From Bordetella parapertussis (GTDB lineage Bacteria > Pseudomonadota > Gammaproteobacteria > Burkholderiales > Burkholderiaceae_C), in contig CAMDIP010000012.1 of the NCBI GenBank assembly GCA_945899335.1, forward strand, positions 1 through 15,593: a DNA stretch of 15,593 nt. The letters run 5' to 3'. Both the position numbers and the translations under genes were made by a program. The notes under the pieces were generated by a model that searched no databases, was not told the origin of the DNA, and was given only the letters and a program-made list of their open reading frames with translations. Positions 7,533 through 14,163 of the stretch are shown here, piece after piece (positions within the stretch are counted from its first letter, which is position 1; each line of letters starts with the position of its first letter).

Positions 7533-9100
7533 GCGGACACCCCAGGCGCACTCGCCATCAGCGAGCGGGTGTAAGCGTGCTGCGGCTGTGCATACAGCGT
7601 AGCGGTGTCGCCGCGCTCGACGATCTGCCCTTGGTGCATGACGATGACGCTGTCACACAACTGGGCGGCCACCCGCAAATCATGGGTGATGAACAACAAG
7701 CCCAAACCCAATTGCAGCTGCACTTGGCGCAGGAGTTGCAAGATCTGCGCTTGTACCGACACATCCAAAGCGCTGACCGCTTCATCGGCCACCAAGACCT
7801 GCGGGCGACACGCCAAGGCACGGGCAATGGCGATGCGCTGGCGCTGACCGCCGCTGAACTGGCGCGGGTAACGCGCCATGGCTTGTACTGGAAGCTGTAC
7901 TTGCTGCAAGAGTTGTTCAGCCAAGGCTTTGGCCTGGGCGGCAGTCATGCCAAAGTTGCGCGCACCTTCCACCAGCGACTCCCCCACCGTCATGCGCGGG
8001 TTCAGCGAGCGGTTGGGGTCTTGAAATACCACTTGAACACGGTGGCGCAAGGGACGAAGCTGCGCTTCAGGCAAGCGGGCTATCTCGTCCTCGCCCCAAA
8101 AAATCTCGCCATCGCTGGGGTCGATCAAACGCAATAAACATCTTGCAAATGTGGACTTGCCCGACCCCGATTCACCCACCACACCCACGGTTTCGCCGGC
8201 GCGCAAGGCCAAGCTTGCATCGTGCAAAGCGCGGGTGGTGTTGTAGTTTTTGCCCACTGCCACGGCGCTCAACAAAGGAGGCGTGTCAGCGATGTGGCGA
8301 GCAGGGGGCGGCGTCATGCTGGGCACTGCCGCCAACAACTCGCGGGTGTACGGCGCTTGCGGGGAACGCAGCACTTGCTCGCGGCTTCCAAGTTCGACCG
8401 CGACACCGCGGTGCATCACCAGCACCTGATCGGCAATGTCGGCCACCACACCCATGTCGTGGGTGATGAACAGCACCGCGCTTCCTGTTTCTTGCTGCAA
8501 AGTTTGAATAAGCTGCAAGATATCTTTTTGGGTGGTGACGTCTAGAGCCGTGGTGGGTTCGTCACAAATCAACAAGGCCGGCTTCATGACCATGGCCATG
8601 GCGATGACGATGCGCTGACGTTGCCCGCCGCTGAGTTGGTGCGGATAGCTCTGCCACATGCGCTCGGGGTCGGGCAAGCGCACCTGCGCCAGCATGTCCA
8701 ACACCGCACTGAGGCGCTGGCTGGCTGGCCAATCGGTGTGGGTGCGTAACAGTTCATCGATTTGCTCGCCGCAACGCATCACGGGGTTAAGAGCGGTCAT
8801 GGGCTCTTGAAACACCATGCCCATGGCACGCCCACGCAATGCACGCAATCGTGCCTGACTGGCGTCAAGCAAAGACTCACCTTGCAACTGCACCGCGCCG
8901 CCCGACACTTTCAATTCACCATCGAGCAAGCCCATGACCGTGGTGGCCAATACCGACTTACCCGAACCTGATTCGCCGACCACACAAAGCGTTTCACCGG
9001 CGGATAACTGCAAGCTGATGTCTTGCAAAGCCATCGGTCTGTCCGCACCGCTGGGAAGGGCCACGCTCAAACTTTCGATGGACAAAACAGGCTGCGTCAT
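7529..9100 (-). CDS. Peptide-type ABC transporter ATP-binding protein, two fused ATPase domains
   Basis: A 523-residue protein joining two complete nucleotide-binding domains, equivalent to DppD plus DppF in one chain, as in GsiA. It powers the importer from the cytoplasmic face. Domain 1: Walker A GESGSGKS at 42-49, signature LSGGQ at 156-160, Walker B LLICDE ending E181, H-loop in FITHD (H214). Domain 2: Walker A GESGSGKST at 309-317, signature FSGGQ at 415-419, Walker B VLVADE ending E440, H-loop in FITHD (H474). After the second catalytic Glu the usual Pro is Ala (DEAVSALD), a variant that should not abolish activity. All motifs are intact in both halves, so both sites are probably competent. 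ATG 9100 overlaps the permease stop by one base (TGATG); a TTG one codon earlier is less likely. The 3' end overlaps the M81 gene by four bases. Confidence 0.95.
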   Translation of the reverse strand: MTQPVLSIESLSVALPSGADRPMALQDISLQLSAGETLCVVGESGSGKSVLATTVMGLLDGELKVSGGAVQLQGESLLDASQARLRALRGRAMGMVFQEPMTALNPVMRCGEQIDELLRTHTDWPASQRLSAVLDMLAQVRLPDPERMWQSYPHQLSGGQRQRIVIAMAMVMKPALLICDEPTTALDVTTQKDILQLIQTLQQETGSAVLFITHDMGVVADIADQVLVMHRGVAVELGSREQVLRSPQAPYTRELLAAVPSMTPPPARHIADTPPLLSAVAVGKNYNTTRALHDASLALRAGETVGVVGESGSGKSTFARCLLRLIDPSDGEIFWGEDEIARLPEAQLRPLRHRVQVVFQDPNRSLNPRMTVGESLVEGARNFGMTAAQAKALAEQLLQQVQLPVQAMARYPRQFSGGQRQRIAIARALACRPQVLVADEAVSALDVSVQAQILQLLRQVQLQLGLGLLFITHDLRVAAQLCDSVIVMHQGQIVERGDTATLYAQPQHAYTRSLMASAPGVSA

Positions 9101-9981
9101 CAACCCACCCGCTTGGCAAATTTGGGGTCGAGCACATCGCGCAAACCGTCACCCAACAAGTTGATGGCCAACACCGTGGGCACCAAGAACATGGCGGGAA
9201 ACAAGACGTTGCCCGGCTGCTGGCTGAACTGCACCCGCCCCTCGGCCATGATGTTGCCCCACGTGGGCACATCGGGGGGCAAGCCCAATCCCAAGAAACT
9301 CAAAATGGCTTCGGTCAGTACCGCTGACGCCGCCACAAACGTGCCTTGCACCAACAGGGGTGCCATGGCGTTGGGAAGAATATGCCGCCACAAAATCACA
9401 GGCGTGGGCGTCGCCAAAGCGCGGGCAGCTTCCACATAGGGCTCTTCGCGCAAAGTCATCACCAAGGCGCGCACCAAACGGGTGACACGCGGCACCTCGG
9501 GAATGGCAATCGCTATCACCACCGTCGCCACATTCGCGCCCAAAGCCGCCACCAAAGCGATGGCCAAGAGCACCGCAGGAATAGCCATCAAACCATCCAT
9601 GAAGCGCATCAGCAGCATATCGACGCCACGAAAATAGCCCGCCAACATGCCGCACAAACCACCCAAGCCCAGCGCCAAGACGGCGGTGGCAATGCCCACC
9701 ACCAGCGAGATGCGGCTGCCATACAAAACCCGGCTGTAAATATCGCGGCCAAAGTTATCGGTGCCCAACCAAAAGGTTTGGGCCAGCACTTGGCCGTCGG
9801 GCAAGGCAAAGTCACCTGCCATGCCCGCGGCTTTGTTGATGTGGTTGGCGTCCATCGCAGCGGGGTCTACCGTGCCCAACCAAGGCGCGAGCAAAGCGAC
9901 CGTCACCATGAAGGCCAACACCGCCACGCCAAAGCGCACCGAACCGTGGTCCCATAAACGACTTTGCAGCGAGGCGGCCAT
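9100..9981 (-). CDS. Peptide-type ABC transporter permease, DppC class
   Basis: A 293-residue inner-membrane permease of the DppC/OppC class, the partner of the DppB-type subunit. An N-terminal membrane segment lies near residues 16-36 (FGVAVLAFMVTVALLAPWLG). It is followed by a periplasmic stretch with FWLGTDNFGRDIYSR, a hallmark of the family, then further membrane helices. The cytoplasmic EAA coupling loop is EPYVEAARALATPTPVILWRHILPNA, where the ATPase docks. The C-terminus (WGNIMAEGR, LLGDGLRDVLDPK) is typical. The start at ATG 9981 overlaps the preceding permease stop by one base (TGATG). The much longer open frame back to 10605 runs in another frame over the upstream permease and is not real. 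The stop at 9102-9100 again overlaps the next start by one base. Confidence 0.95.
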   Translation of the reverse strand: MAASLQSRLWDHGSVRFGVAVLAFMVTVALLAPWLGTVDPAAMDANHINKAAGMAGDFALPDGQVLAQTFWLGTDNFGRDIYSRVLYGSRISLVVGIATAVLALGLGGLCGMLAGYFRGVDMLLMRFMDGLMAIPAVLLAIALVAALGANVATVVIAIAIPEVPRVTRLVRALVMTLREEPYVEAARALATPTPVILWRHILPNAMAPLLVQGTFVAASAVLTEAILSFLGLGLPPDVPTWGNIMAEGRVQFSQQPGNVLFPAMFLVPTVLAINLLGDGLRDVLDPKFAKRVG

Positions 9982-10934
9982 CAGTGGCGAATCCTGGGGT
10001 CTAAAAACAAATAGCTCACGTCCACCAGCAAATTGATGAACACATAGCTGCACGAAAAAAACAGCACCAAGCCTTGGATGACAGGGAAGTCGCGGTTCAG
10101 CACCGCGTCCACAGTAAGCGACCCCAAGCCAGGAATGGCGTAGACGGTTTCCGTCACCACCACACCGCCGATGAGCAAGGCCACACCAATGCCAATGACG
10201 GTGACGATGGGCACCGCCGCATTCGCCAAAGCGTGGCGCAACAACACCGCCATCTCGCCAATGCCTTTGGCCCGCGCCGTGCGTATGTAGTCTTCGCTCA
10301 AGGCTTCGGACACACTGGCACGGGTCATGCGGGCAATCAGGGCAATGTAAATGGTGCCCAAGGTCAGCCACGGCAAGATGAGTTGGCGCACCCAATCCCA
10401 CACACTGCCCGCTTGCGCGCCAAACAAGGGTTTGTAGCCTTGCACCGGCAACCACTGCAAGCGAATCGCAAACACATAAATCAAACCATAGGCAATGACG
10501 AACACAGGCACCGAAAAACCCGCCACCGAAAACGCTGAGAGCGATCGGTCTAACCACCCACCCATGCGCCATGCCGCCAAGGTGCCCAAGGGCACTGCCA
10601 CACACACCGCGAGCAAGGCGGTTCCCAAGGCCAAAGACAGGCTGGGCTCCATTCGCTGGGTGATGAGTTCAAGCACCGGCTTGCCCAAGTAATAGGAGTA
10701 ACCCAAATCGCCTTGCACCACCTTACCCAGCCAAATGCCATATTGGCTGACGAGATTGCGGTCCAGACCCAACTGGCTGCGGATGTTGGCGATGTCTTCG
10801 CTGGTGGCGTTGTTGCCGGCAATGACGGCGGCAGGGTCGCCTGGGGCCAAGCGCAAAATGAGAAACACCACCACCGACACCACCCACAACACGGGGAGTA
10901 CCGCCAGCAAGCGACGAAGCAAAAAAGACGCCAT
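9981..10934 (-). CDS. Peptide-type ABC transporter permease, DppB class
   Basis: A 317-residue inner-membrane permease of the DppB/OppB class. The N-terminus is classic: MASFLLRRLLAVLPVLWVVS with the first membrane helix, then LAPGDPA near 29-35. The periplasmic region includes LGLDRNLVSQYGIWLGKVVQGDLG. Several hydrophobic helices follow from about residue 97. The EAA coupling loop is EDYIRTARAKGIGEMAVLLRHALANA at about 214-239, and the protein ends LFLDPRIRH as expected for the family. It forms the channel with the DppC-class protein encoded next. ATG 10934 overlaps the binding-protein stop by one base (TGATG). An in-frame extension to 10955 would add seven residues that do not look like family sequence. 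Confidence 0.95.
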   Translation of the reverse strand: MASFLLRRLLAVLPVLWVVSVVVFLILRLAPGDPAAVIAGNNATSEDIANIRSQLGLDRNLVSQYGIWLGKVVQGDLGYSYYLGKPVLELITQRMEPSLSLALGTALLAVCVAVPLGTLAAWRMGGWLDRSLSAFSVAGFSVPVFVIAYGLIYVFAIRLQWLPVQGYKPLFGAQAGSVWDWVRQLILPWLTLGTIYIALIARMTRASVSEALSEDYIRTARAKGIGEMAVLLRHALANAAVPIVTVIGIGVALLIGGVVVTETVYAIPGLGSLTVDAVLNRDFPVIQGLVLFFSCSYVFINLLVDVSYLFLDPRIRH

Positions 10935-12526
10935 CAGTTTTTGCTCAAGCCCCACATCACGGGAATGCCTGCGGTTTGCAACATGCCGCTGACATTGCTG
11001 CGCAAGGCGGTGGGGTTGCGGTACTGACCCAAGGGCGCAAAGGCCGCAGTTTCAAACACCAAGGCTTGAATTTCGGAGGCAATTTTTTTCTGCTCTGGGC
11101 CTTCATGGGCGCGCGCAAATTTGGCTTTCAAGGCTTCAATGCGCGGCTCGTCTTGCCATCCGAACCAGCCGGTCGCGCCCTTGGCATTGAGCATGGCGCT
11201 GCTCAAAGGGCTGCCAATGTCTTGCGCTGTCCAGGTGGTAAAGAACATATTCCAACCGCCTTGGTTAGGGGGCTCTTTTTTGGCACGTCGCGCCACCAAA
11301 GAGGCCCAGTCCATTTGCTGCAAGTCCACCTTGAAACCCGCGGCTTCCAGTTGCTGCTTGGCCACCAGTGGCAGCTTGGTGATAGCGGATAAATCGGTAG
11401 GGCGCATCATGACGATGGGCGAGCCGTCGTAGCCGGCTTCCTTCAACAATTCGCGGGCTTTGACGGGATTGGCGACACCTGTGAAATAACTGGTGTTCTC
11501 GTCAGCCAAGGGCGTGCCGCAAGGGTAAATGCTGCGGCAGGCTCGTACCAAATCTGGGATGCCGACCTGTGTATTGATGAATGCTTGCTGGCCAATCGCC
11601 AGCATGGCGGCTTGGCGAATCTTCACATTGTTAAACGGCGCATGTAAGTGGTTAAAGCGCATGACGTACTGGTAGCCTGCAGGTGAAAAATCGTCCACCT
11701 TGACGCCAGCGGTTTTTTTCAATGACTCGTATTGTTCGAAACTGGGTTGCTCCACCATGTCTACCTCGCCAGCTTGCAGCGCATTGAACTGGGTTTGCGG
11801 GTCGCGAATGATGACCCACTCCACCCGCTCGAAATTGACGGGGCGACCACCGGCCAAACCACTGGTCGCTTCTTTGCGCGACAAATATTTGGAGTTGCGC
11901 AAGTAAACCGCCACAGAACCGGGCTTGAACTCGTCGGCCTTGAAGATGAAGGGGCCAGAGCCAATATGCTCCTTGATTTGCTCGGTGCCGGGTGTGGCCG
12001 CAATGCGGGCGGGCATGATGAAGGGCACATTGCTAGACGCCTTGCCCAAAGCGTCAAGCACGATGGCGCAAGGCTCTTTCAGAATAAAGCGAAAGGTATT
12101 GGCGTCAGGGGTTTCAATCTTGTCGATGAAGCTAAACAAAATACCGCCCATGGCGTCACGACTGGCCCAGCGCTTGAGCGACGCGGCCACGTCTTCGCTG
12201 GTGACGGGTTTGCCATCATGAAACTCCAAGCCCGCGCGCAGCTTGAAAGTCCAGGTCTTGCCGTCCTTGGCGGTGGTGTAGCTTTGCACCATTTGCGGTT
12301 GGATATTGCCCTTGGCGTCCTCAGAAAACAGCGTGTCGTAAATCATGTACGCATGGTTACGGGTGACGTAGGCGGTGGTCCAGATGGGGTCTAGCACCGC
12401 CAAATTGGCGTGGGGTACAAAGCGAAACACTTTGTTGGCTGGCAAGGTGTTTTGGGCTTGCGCCGGCATACCGAGCCAACTCGCTACCAAAACCACGGCC
12501 ATGACTTTTAACCAACTGCGTCGCAT
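10934..12526 (-). CDS. Periplasmic peptide-type ABC transporter substrate-binding protein (SBP family 5)
   Basis: A 530-residue protein of the DppA/OppA-type family 5 of extracellular solute-binding proteins. The N-terminus MRRSWLKVMAVVLVASWLGMP is a signal peptide, with probable signal-peptidase I cleavage after A24 (AQA|Q). There is no lipobox cysteine, so it should be free in the periplasm. Family hallmarks: LDPIWTTAYVTRNHAYMIYDTLF, KTWTFKLRAGLEFHDGKPVTSEDV, and a two-lobed C-terminal part. It captures the substrate and delivers it to the downstream permeases. ATG 12526 is chosen because AAGGGG lies 6 bases upstream; ATG 12532 would have no spacing and the frame to 12595 runs into the divergent promoter region. 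As first gene of the operon it sets the specificity. Family 5 proteins also bind nickel, heme, opines, sugars and glutathione, so a peptide ligand is likely but unproven. Confidence 0.94.
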   Translation of the reverse strand: MRRSWLKVMAVVLVASWLGMPAQAQNTLPANKVFRFVPHANLAVLDPIWTTAYVTRNHAYMIYDTLFSEDAKGNIQPQMVQSYTTAKDGKTWTFKLRAGLEFHDGKPVTSEDVAASLKRWASRDAMGGILFSFIDKIETPDANTFRFILKEPCAIVLDALGKASSNVPFIMPARIAATPGTEQIKEHIGSGPFIFKADEFKPGSVAVYLRNSKYLSRKEATSGLAGGRPVNFERVEWVIIRDPQTQFNALQAGEVDMVEQPSFEQYESLKKTAGVKVDDFSPAGYQYVMRFNHLHAPFNNVKIRQAAMLAIGQQAFINTQVGIPDLVRACRSIYPCGTPLADENTSYFTGVANPVKARELLKEAGYDGSPIVMMRPTDLSAITKLPLVAKQQLEAAGFKVDLQQMDWASLVARRAKKEPPNQGGWNMFFTTWTAQDIGSPLSSAMLNAKGATGWFGWQDEPRIEALKAKFARAHEGPEQKKIASEIQALVFETAAFAPLGQYRNPTALRSNVSGMLQTAGIPVMWGLSKN

Positions 12527-12597
12527 ACCCATCCCCTTGTTTGCCAAGCTACATTTAAAGCTCAATATAAGCGATTCTCTTTTTGATGGGCTCAAGC
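12527..12597. promoter_or_regulatory. Divergent promoter region between transporter operon and second amidase
   Basis: This 71-bp gap is the only place for both a leftward promoter of the transporter operon and a rightward promoter of the second amidase. It is AT-rich compared with its surroundings. For the plus strand, TATAAG at 12566-12571 could be a -10 box, with TTGCCA at 12541-12546 as a -35 box at a long 19-bp spacing. For the minus strand, AT-rich stretches near 12553-12570 could serve, but no clear pair is seen. The leftward ribosome binding site AAGGGG occupies 12533-12538. No convincing operator palindrome was found. Confidence 0.5.
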
Positions 12598-14043
12598 ATG
12601 GTTATCACCGAACTCAGCGCCAACCAACTCTCGCAAGCCATTCATGCCAAGCAAGTGTCTTGTCGTGAGGTGATGCAAGCCTATTTGCATCGCATTGAAA
12701 GTATCAATCCGCACTTCAATGCCTTGGTCAGCCTGCAAGACTCCACCAAGCTTTTGGCGCAAGCCCAAGCCTGTGACACGGATCTTTCACAAGGCCATTC
12801 GCGCGGCTGGCTTCACGGCCTGCCCATCGCTTTGAAAGATTTGGTGGATGTGGCAGGCATTCCCACCACCTGCGGCTCGCCTCTTTTGCGCCACAACATC
12901 CCCCACGAAGACGCTTTGCTGACGCAACGCTTGAAAGCCGCAGGCGGCATCGTGATTGGCAAAACCAACACCCCCGAGTGGGGTTTGGGCTCGCACACCT
13001 TCAACGAAGTCTTTGGCACCACGCGCAACGCCTATAAGCCTGCGTTCAGCGCGGGAGGCAGCAGCGGTGGCGCGGCTGTAGCTCTGGCGCAGCGCATGCT
13101 GCCGGTCGCCGATGGCTCGGATTTTATGGGCAGTTTGCGCAACCCAGCCGCTTGGAACAATGTGTTTGGGCTGCGCCCCTCGCAGGGGCGGGTACCCGCT
13201 TACCCAGCTGGCGATGTCTGGGTGAGTCAGCTGGGTACCGACGGCCCCATGGCCAGAACCATGCGCGACTTGTCGCACCTGCTGGAGGTAATGGCCGGGC
13301 TTGATGCCCGCTCACCTTTGTCGTTGGCCAAGTTGCCCACGGGTTTTGCTGCAACGCTGAAGCCTGAGGCCAAGAGTTTGCGCATCGGTTGGTTGGGTGA
13401 CTTGAACGGCTATTTACCTATGGAAGCGGGTGTGCTGGACGCTTGTGAAAACGGCTTGAAACGCCTGCAAGGCTTGGGCTGCCATGTTGAACCCACGGAA
13501 TTGGGCTATTCGCCAGAAGCCGCTTGGCAAACCTGGCTAGCGTGGCGACGGGTGCTCACCGCTTCGCGCATCGCACCGATGGTGGCCAAGGGACGAGACC
13601 TTGTGAAGCCCGAGGCGCTATGGGAATTTGACCAAGCCGCTGGAATGAAAGCCAGCGAATTTTTGCAAGCCAGCACAGAGCGCACGGTTTTTTACCAGCA
13701 CATGCTGGGCTTGATGCGTCGCTTTGATGTGCTGGTCTTGCCCAGCTGTCAGGTATGGCCTTTTGATGCCGCACTTCGCTGGCCTCAGCAGATTCAAACC
13801 CCCAAGGGCGCGGTTCAGATGGACACCTACCACCGCTGGATGGAAGTCGTGCTGTACGCCAGCTTGGCGGGCTTACCAGCGCTGAATGTGCCGGTGGGCT
13901 TTAGCGCCCAAGGCCTGCCCATGGGCATGCAGTTGATCGGGCAGCCACAGGGCGAACTGGCTTTGCTGTCGCTGGGCTTGGCCTATGAGGAAGTGGTGGG
14001 CGATTGGCTGTCGATCAAGCCACCATCCCCAAAGCTTAATTGA
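12598..14043 (+). CDS. Amidase-signature family amidase (divergent copy)
   Basis: A 481-residue cytoplasmic serine amidase of the amidase-signature family. The triad residues are visible: K80 in PIALKDLVDVAGIPTTCGS, cis-Ser S155 in SAGGSSGGAA, and nucleophile S179 in GSDFMGSLRNPAAWN, a motif variant seen in one amidase subgroup in place of GTDGGGS. The C-terminal GLPMGMQLIG matches the family. Apart from the triad and ends, it differs clearly from the operon amidase, so the two look like distinct subfamilies rather than a recent duplication. The start is uncertain: ATG 12598 is preferred because TELSA follows as in relatives, but ATG 12586 and TTG 12583 are in frame, and no strong ribosome binding site precedes any of them. 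Divergent placement across 71 bp from the transporter suggests shared control and related substrates, which is inference. Confidence 0.92.
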   Translation: MVITELSANQLSQAIHAKQVSCREVMQAYLHRIESINPHFNALVSLQDSTKLLAQAQACDTDLSQGHSRGWLHGLPIALKDLVDVAGIPTTCGSPLLRHNIPHEDALLTQRLKAAGGIVIGKTNTPEWGLGSHTFNEVFGTTRNAYKPAFSAGGSSGGAAVALAQRMLPVADGSDFMGSLRNPAAWNNVFGLRPSQGRVPAYPAGDVWVSQLGTDGPMARTMRDLSHLLEVMAGLDARSPLSLAKLPTGFAATLKPEAKSLRIGWLGDLNGYLPMEAGVLDACENGLKRLQGLGCHVEPTELGYSPEAAWQTWLAWRRVLTASRIAPMVAKGRDLVKPEALWEFDQAAGMKASEFLQASTERTVFYQHMLGLMRRFDVLVLPSCQVWPFDAALRWPQQIQTPKGAVQMDTYHRWMEVVLYASLAGLPALNVPVGFSAQGLPMGMQLIGQPQGELALLSLGLAYEEVVGDWLSIKPPSPKLN

Positions 14044-14075
14044 GGTCTGTGCGCCTGTTTTCGCTTCACGTTATG

Positions 14076-14092
14076 ATTGACGTTACGTCAAT
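14076..14092. promoter_or_regulatory. Perfect 17-bp palindrome, candidate operator upstream of icmF
   Basis: ATTGACGT and ACGTCAAT form perfect 8-bp arms around a single T. The site lies 71 bases upstream of the icmF start, inside the 120-bp gap after the second amidase. TTGACG within it resembles a -35 box, and TTTAAA follows at 14092-14097. Motifs built on ACGT half-sites of this kind are known for MerR-family regulators of branched-chain amino acid and acyl-CoA catabolism (LiuR type), usually with a slightly longer centre. Assigning it to such a regulator is inference. No regulator gene is in the window. Confidence 0.55.
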
Positions 14093-14163
14093 TTAAATGC
14101 ACAGGCTTCTCGCCAGTAACCCCTGACAATCTTTAGTTTTTTCCGGTTCACCCCGTCTAAGCC

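Noticed and set aside
9982..10605. Long upstream open frame in front of the DppC-type permease
   Set aside because: It is an out-of-frame reading over the DppB-type permease; the true start at 9981 gives a normal-length family member.
11732..12394. 220-codon open frame opposite the binding protein
   Set aside because: It is a shadow of the family 5 binding protein, with no family features of its own.
6027..12526. Microcystin-degradation (mlr) cluster
   Set aside because: Only an M81 homologue is present; mlrA, mlrB and mlrD are missing and M81 proteins are common in bacteria that do not degrade microcystin.
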